A stretch of DNA of 64,000 nucleotides, taken from NCBI RefSeq assembly GCF_011040385.1, contig NZ_JAAIKB010000019.1, forward strand, positions 1 through 64,000. Direction: 5' to 3'. Position 1 is the first letter of the stretch. Each line of letters opens with the position of its first letter. Shown here piece by piece: positions 50,203 through 59,079 of this stretch. The stretch comes from Falsiroseomonas algicola. GTDB taxonomy: Bacteria; Pseudomonadota; Alphaproteobacteria; Acetobacterales; Acetobacteraceae. The position numbers and the translations under genes were made by a program. The notes under the pieces are model-generated. The model ran no database searches and was not told the origin of the DNA. It saw nothing but the letters and a program-made list of their open reading frames with translations.

Positions 50203-52698
50203 ATGGGTCTTCGCCTGGGTTTCCGCGGCAGGGACGGCGGCAAGGACAGGAGCAGGGGCGCCGGTGCGGCCCGGCTGGCACTCGGCGCCTTCGCCCTGCT
50301 GGTGGCGATCCCCGCCTGGATGGCAGCCGAAGCCATCATCGACCGCGCGGAAAGGCTGGTCGCGCAGGACGCCTATCTCCGCGCCAGCGCCGCCGCCGCC
50401 GCCGTCGGCCATGTCGCATCCCATGTCGTGGACGACGCGAATTTCGCGACCATCCTCGCGCGGCGTTGGCTCACGCTCCGCGCCAGCGGCGACGACGTCG
50501 CACGGGCGGAGGCGGAGCGGATGATGCGCACCATCATCGGCCAGGCCGCCGCCGGCCGCGCCGCGCTGGCCAGCATCGTCATCGCCGGGGCGGATGGCGA
50601 CGTGATCTTCCACTCCGATCCCGCCGCGCCGCCCTTCTCCGTCGCCGACCGTGCCTATTTCACCGAAGCGGAAGCCGGGTTCACGGGCCTGCGCATCAGC
50701 GCCCCCTTCTCCGGTCGCTATGTCACCCAGCCCCTCTTCGCCGCGGTGGCGCGGCTGGAGGATCCGGGCGGACGCTTCGCCGGCGTGGTCATCTCCTCCG
50801 TCAGCCCGCGCGACATTTCCGTCCGCCTCGGGCAGATGACGCCGCGGACGAACGATATCCTCGCCATCCTGCGGGAGGAGGGGGAGCTGCTCGCCCGCAG
50901 CCATGGCGTGGCCGCGTTGCTCGGCCTGATCATCCCGCTGCCGGAACCGGCGATCGCTGCGCTGCAGCGGGACGGCGCCTTCACCTTCCGACAGGCCAAC
51001 CAGTTCACCGGCCGCGACCAGTTCGTCGCCGTGCAGGCCGTGGACGACACCAACCTCGTTGCCTTCGCCGCCGTCGATGCGGAAGCGGAGATGGAGGCGA
51101 TGCCGCTGCTGCGCGGCGCGGCGCGCATCGCCGTCGTCGCCGTCACGCTCGGCGCGCTGCTGGCGCTGCTGTTCGGCCGGCTGGCGGTCCGCAGCATGGC
51201 ATTGGCCGGCACGGCCGAGGCGCTCCGCCGGGGCCGCGAACAGGTGGAACGCCTGCATGCCGGCCTGCCCGTCGGCCTCTTCCTCCTCGATGTCGAACCC
51301 GATGGTGCGGCACGGCTGCTCTATCGCGCCGGCGGCGCGCAGGACCCGCCGGCGGAGATGCTGCAGGAAGCGCTGCGCACCACGCTGTCGGCGGAAACCG
51401 GCAGCTTCGAATGGACCGCGCCTTCCGCCTTCGCCCCCCGGCCGACGCTGGTGACGAGCCTTCACCGCCTGTCGCTCCGTGCCGATGGCGGCGGCGAGGT
51501 CGTCGGCTACACCCGCGACGTGACAGCGGAGCGGGAGGCCGCAGCCCAGGCCGATGCCGCGCGGCGGGAGTTGGACCGCACGCTGGAAGGCGCACCGATC
51601 GTCGTCTTCCGCGTGCTGATCGCGCCGAACGGGCGCGGCACCAAGACCTATGTAAGCCGTTCCATCGAACGCATGACGGGCTGGCCCTATGACCAGGTGA
51701 ACGCCCCGGGCGGCCTGCGGTCCATCTTCGATCCGCCGCAGGCCGGCTTCACGGGCGACCGCACGCTGTTCGCCGGTGCCGATGAATGGTCGAAGGACCT
51801 GCGCCTGCGCTGCGCCGATGGCCGCCTGCTGGCGGTGAAGGTCACGCTGACGGTCATCGCCCGCCTGCCCGATGGCAGCGCCGATGCCGTCGGCTACATC
51901 GCCGACGTCACCGCCGAACGCGCCGCCGATGCGCGCGCCATCGCCGCCGCGCGCCTCGCCTCGTTGGGTGAGATGTCGGCCAGCCTGGCGCATGAGCTGA
52001 AGCAGCCGCTGCAGGCCATCGCGCTGGCGGCCAACAACGCCCGCACCGCCATGCGGCGCGACCGCGTGGACATGGCGGAACAACGGCTGGACCGCATCGC
52101 CGGCTATACCCAGCGCGCCGCCGCGCTGATCGAGCATCTGCGCCGCTTCGCCCGCGGCGCCGACGAACAGGCCGCGCCCCAGCCCGTGCCGCTGGCGGAT
52201 GCGGTGGAAGGCGCGCTGGTGCTGACTGGCGCGGGTCTGCGGGAGGCGGGGATCGAGATCCGCTGCACGCTCGGCGATCCGCCGCCCGTGGTGCTGGGCC
52301 ACCTGGTGGCGCTGGAGCAGGTGCTGGCCAACCTGCTCGCCAATGCGCGGGACGTGCTGGCGACCGCGCCCGGTGACGCACCGCGCTGGATCGCCATCAC
52401 CGCCGCACCGGCCGCTGCCGGCTTCACCGCGCTGCGCGTGGCGGACAGCGGCGGCGGCCTGCCCGCGGAAGTGCTGGCCCGGCTGTTCGAGCCCTTCGTC
52501 ACCACCAAGGGGCCGGACCGCGGCACCGGCCTCGGGCTTTCCATCTGCCATGGGCTCGTCGTGGCGATGGGGGGCAGCATCACGGCGGAGAACGGGCCGG
52601 ATGGCGCCGTCTTCACCATCCACCTGCCGGATGCGCCCGCGCTGCCGGATGACGGCAGGCCGGCCTCCATCTCTGCCTCGGAACCCAGCAACGGTTAA
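50203..52698 (+). CDS. PAS-domain sensor histidine kinase with periplasmic dCache-like sensor
   Basis: An 831-aa kinase. Membrane segments near 24-45 (LALGAFALLVAIPAWMAAEA) and 305-330 flank a dCache-like domain (IVIAGADGDVIFHSDPAAPP, FSVADRAYFTEAEAG). Two PAS-like regions follow (LHAGLPVGLFLLDVEPDG; GAPIVVFRVLIAPNGRG with SRSIERMTGWPYDQV). The H-box is LGEMSASLAHELKQPLQAIA with His near 595. ATPase motifs are NLLANARDVLATA, VADSGGGLPAE, LFEPFVTTK and GTGLGLSICHGLV. It is 68 nt behind the GH8 gene and parallels the kinase at 45395. No cognate regulator is adjacent. Confidence 0.92.
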   Translation: MGLRLGFRGRDGGKDRSRGAGAARLALGAFALLVAIPAWMAAEAIIDRAERLVAQDAYLRASAAAAAVGHVASHVVDDANFATILARRWLTLRASGDDVARAEAERMMRTIIGQAAAGRAALASIVIAGADGDVIFHSDPAAPPFSVADRAYFTEAEAGFTGLRISAPFSGRYVTQPLFAAVARLEDPGGRFAGVVISSVSPRDISVRLGQMTPRTNDILAILREEGELLARSHGVAALLGLIIPLPEPAIAALQRDGAFTFRQANQFTGRDQFVAVQAVDDTNLVAFAAVDAEAEMEAMPLLRGAARIAVVAVTLGALLALLFGRLAVRSMALAGTAEALRRGREQVERLHAGLPVGLFLLDVEPDGAARLLYRAGGAQDPPAEMLQEALRTTLSAETGSFEWTAPSAFAPRPTLVTSLHRLSLRADGGGEVVGYTRDVTAEREAAAQADAARRELDRTLEGAPIVVFRVLIAPNGRGTKTYVSRSIERMTGWPYDQVNAPGGLRSIFDPPQAGFTGDRTLFAGADEWSKDLRLRCADGRLLAVKVTLTVIARLPDGSADAVGYIADVTAERAADARAIAAARLASLGEMSASLAHELKQPLQAIALAANNARTAMRRDRVDMAEQRLDRIAGYTQRAAALIEHLRRFARGADEQAAPQPVPLADAVEGALVLTGAGLREAGIEIRCTLGDPPPVVLGHLVALEQVLANLLANARDVLATAPGDAPRWIAITAAPAAAGFTALRVADSGGGLPAEVLARLFEPFVTTKGPDRGTGLGLSICHGLVVAMGGSITAENGPDGAVFTIHLPDAPALPDDGRPASISASEPSNG

Positions 52699-52848
52699 TT
52701 CAGGGGTCACATCCCCGGCGTCTCCTCCACCCGTGGAATGCCGTCGCCACGGCATTGCGCATGGAAGACCCAGAGCGGCCGGGAACATCCCGGCGGAGGA
52801 CCGAACAGTGGCCAGGATGAACGCCGCAACGGCGCATGGAGCGCGCCC

Positions 52849-54333
52849 ATGAGCCTGGAATCCGCGCTGCTGCGCGCCACCGCCGGAATCCGCCACACCT
52901 CCCGCCAGATGGAGGCGACCTCCCAGAACGTCGCCAATGCAGGAGTCGAAGGCTACACGCGCAAGACCGTGCGCGGCGAGCAATCCGCCGCCGGTGTGCG
53001 CAGTTCCACGCCGCAGCGCGACGTCGACCGTTCGCTGCGCACGGAAGCGCGCGGCGCGCGCGGGGAAGCGGCGGCGGCCTCGCTCCGCGCCGATGTGCTC
53101 GGCCCGCTGGCCGAATTGCAGGGCGCGCCGGCGGATGGCGCCAGCCTCGGTGGCCAGATCGGCTCGCTGCGCGACCGCTTGACCGAACTGCGTGCCAATC
53201 CGAACGACACCGCCGCGCAGGCGGAGGCGCTGGGCGTCGCCAAGGATGTCGCCGCACAGCTGAACGACCTTTCCGGCGCCATCACGCGGTCGCGGCAATC
53301 CGTGCAGGACGGGCTGCGCACGGATGTCGATACCGCCAACGCCCTGCTGCGGGATGTCGCCGCGCTGGACAAGCAGGCGCGCGCCATGCGCAGCGCCGGG
53401 CTCGACGATGCCGGGCTGCTCGACCGCCGTGATGCCGCGATCGGCCAGCTTTCCGAACTCATCGGCGTGACGCCGGCGGAGGGCCGGAACGGGGAACTGA
53501 CGCTGATCCTGCAGGGTGGCGCCGTGCTGCCGCTGGAGGAGAATGGCAGCCCGCTCGGCATCGCCGATGCCGTCATCGCCCCCGGTTCCTACTACGGCGC
53601 GCCGGCGGGCACGTTGCCGGGCCTGACCTTGAACGGCATCCCGCTGTCGGACGTGCCGCGTGGCGGCCGCATCGGTGCTGGCCTCGAGCTGCGGGACGAG
53701 ACGCTGCCGCGCATGACGGCGGAGCTCGACACCCTGGCCACCACCATGGCCGGGCGCCTCAGCGAACAGGGGCTGACGCTGTTCACCGACAATGACGGTT
53801 CGGCACCACCCGCCGCCGGCAGCGCGGCCGCGGTGGGCTTCGGGGGCCGCATGATCGTGAACCCCGATGTGGCGGCGAAGCCTGCGCTGCTGCGCGACGG
53901 CACCAGCGATGTCCCCGCCTTTCCGCCCAACCCGGACAACCAGGCGGGCTACACGAAGCTGCTCGACCGCGTGCTGGACTACGCCTTCGGCAACCAGCGC
54001 GCCGCGGGCGTGCCGCATGCGGCGATCCCCGGCACCGGCCTTGGCCCGGATGGCACGCTCACCGCCTCCTTCTCGCCGCCCCGCGCGCTGCTCGACTACG
54101 CCGCGGCGCTGACCTCCGCCCATGCCAAGGAAGCAAGCGACGCGGCGGCGGAGGAGATGACCACCGCCAGCCTCTCCACCCAGATCAACGCCCTGGTGCA
54201 GAAGCGGGAAGGCGTCGATGTGGATGCCGAGATGGCGTCGATGGTGACGCTGCAGAATGCCTATACCGCCAATGCGCGCGTGATCTCCGCGATCCAGTCC
54301 ATGTGGGACGCGCTCATGGGCATGGTCCGCTAG
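52849..54333 (+). CDS. flgK: flagellar hook-associated protein 1 (FlgK)
   Basis: Hook-filament junction protein, 494 aa. The N-terminal flagellar rod/hook motif is intact (SLESALLRATAGIRHTSRQM, SQNVANAGVEGYTRKTV), and so is the C-terminal one (AYTANARVISAIQSMWDALM). The central part is shorter than in enterics. The ATG at 52849 is chosen because homology begins there (GGAG 7 nt upstream); the frame continues to 52738 in non-coding sequence. flgL follows after 13 nt. Confidence 0.93.
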   Translation: MSLESALLRATAGIRHTSRQMEATSQNVANAGVEGYTRKTVRGEQSAAGVRSSTPQRDVDRSLRTEARGARGEAAAASLRADVLGPLAELQGAPADGASLGGQIGSLRDRLTELRANPNDTAAQAEALGVAKDVAAQLNDLSGAITRSRQSVQDGLRTDVDTANALLRDVAALDKQARAMRSAGLDDAGLLDRRDAAIGQLSELIGVTPAEGRNGELTLILQGGAVLPLEENGSPLGIADAVIAPGSYYGAPAGTLPGLTLNGIPLSDVPRGGRIGAGLELRDETLPRMTAELDTLATTMAGRLSEQGLTLFTDNDGSAPPAAGSAAAVGFGGRMIVNPDVAAKPALLRDGTSDVPAFPPNPDNQAGYTKLLDRVLDYAFGNQRAAGVPHAAIPGTGLGPDGTLTASFSPPRALLDYAAALTSAHAKEASDAAAEEMTTASLSTQINALVQKREGVDVDAEMASMVTLQNAYTANARVISAIQSMWDALMGMVR

Positions 54334-54346
54334 AAGGAATCCGGCC

Positions 54347-55420
54347 ATGACGATCTCGGGCTTCGCCGCCGTGGACCGCGCCACGGAAGCCGCCAGCCAG
54401 CTGCGCGTGCGGCTCGCGGAACAGACGCGCCAGACCTCCAGCGGCCAGCGCGCCGCGACCTATGCCGGGCTCGGCGGCGATGCGCGCCGCGCGATCGACC
54501 TGCGCACGGAAGTCGCGCGGCATGAATCGCTCACCCGCGCGGCGGAACGCGGGGAGGCCCGCGCCGCCGTCACGCAATCCGCGCTGTCGCGCATCACCAA
54601 GATCAGCACCGACATGGTCGCGACCGCCACCGCGCTGCTCAGCGGCGGCGCCACGCAGGTCAGCGCCGCCGCGATCGGCGCCCGGTCCGCGCTGCGCGAG
54701 GTGACCGGCATGATCAACGAACGCTACCAGGGGGAGAGCCTGTTCGGCGGCGCCGACCTGGATGGCACGCCCATCCCCGGCGCGATCGAGGACAGCCCGC
54801 TCTTCGCCGCCATCCGCGACGCGATGAAGGGCATGGCGCAGGGCGGTGGCGCGGCGTTGCGCGGCACGCTGCGCGACCTCGGCGCCAGCAACGACCCCGC
54901 CATCACGCCCTTCTCCGCCTATGCGACGGCGGCGCAGAACGGGGAGGTGGAGGACAGCCTGACCTCCGTACCGGTCAGCGAGGGCGGCGCCGTGCAGATC
55001 GGCCTCTATCCCAACCGCAATGCCGGCGCGATGCCGTCGAAGGATGCGGACAGCACGGGATCCTGGGCGCGGGACCTGATCTACGGCCTGACGGTCATCG
55101 CCAATCTCGACCAGCTCGGCGTCACCGATGGCGCGGACTACCAGCAGGTGGTGACGGGTGCGCTGGGCGCGCTGCGCGCCGGCCTTTCGGGCGTGAGCGA
55201 CGAGGCCGCGGGCCTCGGCACCGCGGAACAGCGCTTGGCCGATTCCCGGCTGCGGCACAGCGAACTCGCGACGCAGCTGGAGGGGCAGCTCTCCGAGATC
55301 GAGGGCGTGGACCTGGCGGAAGCGATCAGCCGCGCCCAGGCGACGCAGGCGCAGCTGGAGGCCAGCTACCGGTCGCTCGCCATGCTCTCCGGCCTGTCGC
55401 TGACCAAGTTCCTGAGCTGA
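54347..55420 (+). CDS. flgL: flagellar hook-associated protein 3 (FlgL)
   Basis: Second junction protein, 357 aa, flagellin-like fold. The N-terminal coiled coil reads ATEAASQLRVRLAEQTRQTS, followed by GQRAATYAGLGGDARRAIDL. FGGADLDGTPI and the C-terminal SRAQATQAQLEASYRSLAML, LSGLSLTKFLS-type end fit FlgL. AAGGA lies 8 nt before the ATG. A terminator stands 30 nt behind the stop. Confidence 0.92.
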   Translation: MTISGFAAVDRATEAASQLRVRLAEQTRQTSSGQRAATYAGLGGDARRAIDLRTEVARHESLTRAAERGEARAAVTQSALSRITKISTDMVATATALLSGGATQVSAAAIGARSALREVTGMINERYQGESLFGGADLDGTPIPGAIEDSPLFAAIRDAMKGMAQGGGAALRGTLRDLGASNDPAITPFSAYATAAQNGEVEDSLTSVPVSEGGAVQIGLYPNRNAGAMPSKDADSTGSWARDLIYGLTVIANLDQLGVTDGADYQQVVTGALGALRAGLSGVSDEAAGLGTAEQRLADSRLRHSELATQLEGQLSEIEGVDLAEAISRAQATQAQLEASYRSLAMLSGLSLTKFLS

Positions 55421-55449
55421 CGCGAAGCGCCAGCGCCGGGCGACCGACG

Positions 55450-55484
55450 CCGCGCCATCCCGGAAGGGGTGGCGCGGTTTTTTG
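55450..55484 (+). terminator. rho-independent terminator of flgKL
   Basis: CCGCGCCATCCC-ggaa-GGGGTGGCGCGG forms a 12-bp stem with one G-T pair, followed by six T residues at 55478-55483. Confidence 0.92.
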
Positions 55485-55504
55485 TTGTCTGGGTCAGGAG
55501 AGTC

Positions 55505-55568
55505 GGGGAAGGCGCTGCCTTCCCCAAACCCCATCCGCCAGGGGGGAGACCCCCCTGGACCATCGTCA
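55505..55568 (+). repeat. two-hairpin intergenic repeat, copy B
   Basis: GGGGAAGGC-gct-GCCTTCCCC (55505-55525), then AAACCCCATCCGCC, then AGGGGGGAGACCCCCCT and GGACCATCGTC. The first 21 nt are identical to copy A at 36908-36928. Confidence 0.8.
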
Positions 55569-55574
55569 ATTCAC

Positions 55575-55683
55575 GGGTTCCAAGGGCCCGCTGGCCCTTG
55601 GCCGGGGGTGCAGGGGGGCGGAGCCCCCTTGCATAAACGCTCGGTGCAGGGGTGAGGGGAGGGCAACGCCCTCCCTGCGGGGC
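55575..55683 (-). repeat. two-hairpin intergenic repeats, copies D and E (inverted, diverged)
   Basis: Read on the minus strand from the transglycosylase stop: GGGAGGGCGTTGCCCTCCC with a CACCCC spacer (copy E, partial), then AAGGGGGCTCCGCCCCCCT, CACCCCCGGCC, AAGGGCCAGCGGGCCCTTGG (copy D). The stems have changed sequence but kept pairing, and the two copies face copy B. Confidence 0.6.
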
Positions 55684-55686
55684 CGC

Positions 55687-56502
55687 TCAGAACAGCCGCC
55701 GGTTCCCGATGCCGCCCAGCCCCACTTCCGCCACCACATGCGGTGCCCGCGCGGCCACCACCTGCACCAGCGGCGCCGGCGCGGCACTCGGTGCCGGGTT
55801 GGGCGCTTGGCTCGGCAGATTCTGCCCACGCCCGGCGACGGGGATCGGCGCGGCCCGATAGGCATCCAGCGCCCCCCGCGGCGGCGGCGCCACCGCCGCC
55901 AGCGCCATGCCGCCCGGCGCGGGCGGCGCCGCGGCCAGGCGCGGCAGCGCGGCCGGCTCCGGCGTCGGCGACCGGCGTTCATTCGCCATCACTGCCGCCA
56001 GGCGGGCGCGGTAGCGCTCCGCGAATTCCGGCGTCTGCGAATGGTAGTGGCCGGAGGCCACCGTCCAGTCGCCCGCCCGCTGCTGCAGGCTCGTCAGGAA
56101 GCGCGCGGCGTAGCGCGCGCTGGCCTGCGGGTCGAAGGCCTCCTCCAGGCTCGCGAAGGCATTGGGGTGGTGGCGCAGGTTGATCTGCATGCAGCCCACA
56201 TCGATGGACCGCACGCCGGAGGCCTGCAGCGCCCGCACCGCTTCCACCGCCGCCTCGCGCGATGGGAAGAAACTGCCGCGTCCCTCCGCATTGATGGTCC
56301 AGGGCCAGGGGTCGAAGGCGCCGGTCTGGGGATCGCGCCGGCCGCTTTCCACGCGCCCGATGCCCAGCAGCAGCCGGTCGGGGATGCTGAACTCGGCCTC
56401 CGCGGCCGTGATGGCCGCGCGGCACAGCGCGACCTGCGCGCGCGCGGGCGCACCCAGGATGGACAGCGACAGCAGCAGCAGGAAAGCCAGGATGCGGTTC
56501 AT
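55687..56502 (-). CDS. lytic transglycosylase (SLT domain), possibly flagellum-associated
   Basis: Periplasmic murein hydrolase, 271 aa, with signal peptide MNRILAFLLLLSLSILGAPA. The SLT domain (about 25-170) has the catalytic Glu in LLLGIGRVESGRRDP, and ASGVRSIDVGCMQINLRHHP is the usual G-x-M-Q motif. The last 100 residues are Ala/Pro-rich and probably disordered. It lies between flgKL and fliX on the opposite strand. Opening the peptidoglycan for the flagellar rod is a plausible job. Confidence 0.88.
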   Translation of the reverse strand: MNRILAFLLLLSLSILGAPARAQVALCRAAITAAEAEFSIPDRLLLGIGRVESGRRDPQTGAFDPWPWTINAEGRGSFFPSREAAVEAVRALQASGVRSIDVGCMQINLRHHPNAFASLEEAFDPQASARYAARFLTSLQQRAGDWTVASGHYHSQTPEFAERYRARLAAVMANERRSPTPEPAALPRLAAAPPAPGGMALAAVAPPPRGALDAYRAAPIPVAGRGQNLPSQAPNPAPSAAPAPLVQVVAARAPHVVAEVGLGGIGNRRLF

Positions 56503-56712
56503 GCGCCGCGCGTCGCAACGCCTGTGCCAGCAGCGCTACCAAATCTGAACGACGACGATCTTCGCGACAGCGCGCGCAGCCGCGATCACGAAACCGTGCG
56601 CAGCGTCTGGCGCTGCCGCGGCCCCGGCCCACGCCGGGCGCATTGTTCACACCGCAGAAATCGACGGCGCGCAAATGGGCAGTCGCGAAACCCAGAAGGG
56701 GTGCCCTTGCCC

Positions 56713-57159
56713 ATGTTGCGCGTCGCCACCGCCGCTTCCCCGTCGCTGCCGCCCGCGGCATCGCGGCTGCGCGCGCTGCGGGGCGATTTCGGCGCGCTGC
56801 TCGGCAGCAGCGAAGCCGGTAGCGGCATCATGGCCGGCGGCGGTGCGCAGGCGGCCGCCGGCCTCTTCGCCATCCAGGGCATTGCGGACCAGCCGCAGGA
56901 TCCACCGCCACGCCGGCGCCACGCCTCGCCCCAGGATGCCGCGCAGCAGGGCCTCGCCTTGCTCCGGACCGTGCAGCGCCAGCTGCTGTCCAACGAACCC
57001 CCCTCGCTGGAGGTGCTCGAAGCCGCCGCGGCGGAAGCCGATTCCCTCGCCGCCGAAGGGGCGGAAGCGCATCGAATCTGTGCCCCCGTGGCACTGCGCC
57101 TGCGCATCGAGATCGCCAAGCGGCTGCCGCCCGACGGCGCCGCCGCCGGCCGCGCGTGA
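56713..57159 (+). CDS. fliX: flagellar assembly regulator FliX
   Basis: A 148-aa protein of the alphaproteobacterial FliX family, which couples class II flagellar assembly to FlbD activity in Caulobacter. The diagnostic part is AGLFAIQGIADQPQDPPPRR, then QDAAQQGLALLRTVQRQLLS and the end VALRLRIEIAKRL. The ATG at 56713 follows AGAAGGGG; an in-frame GTG at 56701 is possible. It is upstream of the CtrA-like regulator and motBA. The 210 nt between it and the divergent transglycosylase gene should hold both promoters. Confidence 0.85.
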   Translation: MLRVATAASPSLPPAASRLRALRGDFGALLGSSEAGSGIMAGGGAQAAAGLFAIQGIADQPQDPPPRRRHASPQDAAQQGLALLRTVQRQLLSNEPPSLEVLEAAAAEADSLAAEGAEAHRICAPVALRLRIEIAKRLPPDGAAAGRA

Positions 57160-57237
57160 GGCGCGGTGGACATGTCCTTTTTCAGCGACGCCGCGGCGTC
57201 GCGCACTCCCCCTGCGAAAATCGCGAGGCAAAGACCG

Positions 57238-58014
57238 ATGAGAATCCTGCTCGGCGCCACGGCCGATGATCAAGCGCCTCTCCGCCGGGCGCTGACCGGT
57301 GCCGGCCGTTTCGTCGAACAGGCCCCGGATTTCGACGGCATCGGTGCCACCACCGCGGCCAGCGGCCCCTTCGATGCCGTGGTGCTCAGCGTGGACGATC
57401 TCAGGCGGGAAGCGCTGCCCGTGCTGCGCGACATCCGCCGCCAGGGCGTGCAGGCACCGATCCTCGTCATCGCCGGTGCCGTCAGCCCCGCGGAGGAAGC
57501 GGCCGCGCTGAACCATGGCGCCGATGACCTGGTGGCGCGCCCCGTCGCCAATCCCGTCGTGGTCGCACGCGTGCAGGCCATGGTCCGTCGCACCGCCGCC
57601 CATGCGCCGACGCTGCTGGTCTGCGGCAATGTCGCGCTGGACCGCGACCGACAGGCCGTCTCCGTCGATGGCCGCCCCGTGAACATCACGAGCCGGGAGT
57701 TCGAGGTGCTGGAGACGCTGCTGCTCCGCCGCTCCGCCCTGCTGAGCAAGGAGCGCTTCATGAGCCGCCTCTATGGCGACGAGGAAGGCCCCGACCAGCG
57801 CATCATCGACGTCTTTGTCTGCAAGCTGCGCCGCAAGCTGGCCGCCGCCGGCGCGGCGGAGATCGTGCGCACCGTCTGGGGCCTCGGCTATGTGGCGGAG
57901 GATCCGGGCCCCGCCGCCGTCGCCGCCGCGCGCGCCCGCTATGCCGCCGGCCAGCCTCGTGCCCGCCGCGCGCACCTCGTCCCCGCCGCCGGCTTCGTCC
58001 CGGCCGGCGCCTGA
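57238..58014 (+). CDS. CtrA-like regulator with degenerate receiver, in the flagellar cluster
   Basis: A 258-aa sister of the protein at 47814. The receiver starts MRILLGATADDQAPLRRAL; the acceptor strand reads AVVLSVDDLRRE (Ser in place of the first Asp position), and the conserved Lys is absent (LVARPVANP). The DNA-binding domain is CtrA-like: ITSREFEVLETLLLRRSALL, SKERFMSRLYG, DVFVCKLRRKLAAAGAAEIV, TVWGLGYVAEDP. The ATG at 57238 is chosen; the frame begins at 57166. It stands between fliX and motB, 24 nt ahead of the latter, so it probably regulates flagellar genes (inference). Confidence 0.88.
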   Translation: MRILLGATADDQAPLRRALTGAGRFVEQAPDFDGIGATTAASGPFDAVVLSVDDLRREALPVLRDIRRQGVQAPILVIAGAVSPAEEAAALNHGADDLVARPVANPVVVARVQAMVRRTAAHAPTLLVCGNVALDRDRQAVSVDGRPVNITSREFEVLETLLLRRSALLSKERFMSRLYGDEEGPDQRIIDVFVCKLRRKLAAAGAAEIVRTVWGLGYVAEDPGPAAVAAARARYAAGQPRARRAHLVPAAGFVPAGA

Positions 58015-58038
58015 CGATCGCGGCGCAGGAGGCACCCC

Positions 58039-59079
58039 ATGGCGAAGCCGGGCGGCAAGGGCAATCTGGCCCCGATCGTCGTCAAGCGGATCGAGGAAGG
58101 CGAACACGGCCATCACGGCGGCGCGTGGAAGATCGCCTATGCAGACTTCGTCACGGCGATGATGGCCTTCTTCCTGCTGATGTGGCTGGTCAACGCCACG
58201 ACGGAAGCGCAGCGCCGTGGCATCGCCGACTATTTCGCGCAGCCCAACGACCTGGCGCGCGGGCCGAGCGGTTCCGGCCAGCCCTTCGGCGGCCGCAGCC
58301 TCTACAGCGACGGCCCCCTCATCTCCGATGCGCCGCTGGTGCCGATGATGCGCACCGCCCAGCCCGGCCTGGATTCGGAGGAGGAGGAGGAAGGCCCGGA
58401 GATCCGCCTGCCCCGCCCCTCCGCCCGCCAGCAGACGCCCCCCGCCCAGGCGGTGCCGGAGGGCGACGCCATGGCTGATGCGGCACGCCGCGCGGGCGAG
58501 CTGGAAGCGGCGCTTCGCGGGTCCGACAATGCCGCCCGTCGCGGCTCCGTGGACAACGAAGCGCTCCGCCGTGCTGCCGAAGCCGCGCGCCAGGAATTGC
58601 TGACCCGCGCGGCGGAGGAGATCCGCCAGGCCGTCCGCAACGATCCCGCCCTCGCCTCGCTCGGCCGGCAGCTGATCGTGGAGGAGGTGGCGGAGGGTCT
58701 GCGCATCCAGCTGGTGGATGCCGAGGGGCAGCCGGTGTTCGAGACCGGCCGCGCCGCGCCCAATGAGCGCGGCCGTGCCCTGCTGCTGCGCGTGGCGCAG
58801 GTGCTGGCCCGCCTGCCGCATCCCATCGAGGTCACCGGCCACACCGATGCCGCGCCCTTCCGGGGTGGTGGGGAGCGGTCCAACTGGGACCTTTCCGCCG
58901 AACGCGCCAATGCCACGCGCCGCCTGTTGGTCGATGCCGGCGTGACGGACCGGCGGATGCGCAGCGTGAGCGGCCGCGCCGAACGTGAACTCCTTGTCCC
59001 CGCCAACCCGCTTGATGCCGCGAACCGACGCGTCGCGGTGCTGATGCTGCTGCCAGCCCAAGGAGGGACTGCGCCATGA
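58039..59079 (+). CDS. motB: flagellar motor stator protein MotB
   Basis: Peptidoglycan-anchored stator subunit, 346 aa. The single span near 32-53 contains the proton-carrying Asp (AWKIAYADFVTAMMAFFLLM, then WLVNATT). A flexible region of about 130 residues precedes the OmpA-type domain (about 205-345: IQLVDAEGQPVFETGRAAPN, PIEVTGHTDAAPFRGGGERS, NWDLSAERANATRRLL). AGGAGG lies 7 nt before the ATG. The stop overlaps the motA start (ATGA). Confidence 0.95.
   Translation: MAKPGGKGNLAPIVVKRIEEGEHGHHGGAWKIAYADFVTAMMAFFLLMWLVNATTEAQRRGIADYFAQPNDLARGPSGSGQPFGGRSLYSDGPLISDAPLVPMMRTAQPGLDSEEEEEGPEIRLPRPSARQQTPPAQAVPEGDAMADAARRAGELEAALRGSDNAARRGSVDNEALRRAAEAARQELLTRAAEEIRQAVRNDPALASLGRQLIVEEVAEGLRIQLVDAEGQPVFETGRAAPNERGRALLLRVAQVLARLPHPIEVTGHTDAAPFRGGGERSNWDLSAERANATRRLLVDAGVTDRRMRSVSGRAERELLVPANPLDAANRRVAVLMLLPAQGGTAP

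Noticed and set aside
52699-52848. Sigma-54 type promoter before flgK
   Set aside because: A CACGGCATTGC segment looks similar, but the GG/GC elements are not at the required 10-bp spacing.
50197-54384. 1395-codon minus-strand frame opposite the kinase and flgK
   Set aside because: Antisense to genes with clear kinase and FlgK motifs; the translation is low-complexity His/Arg/Gly/Gln.
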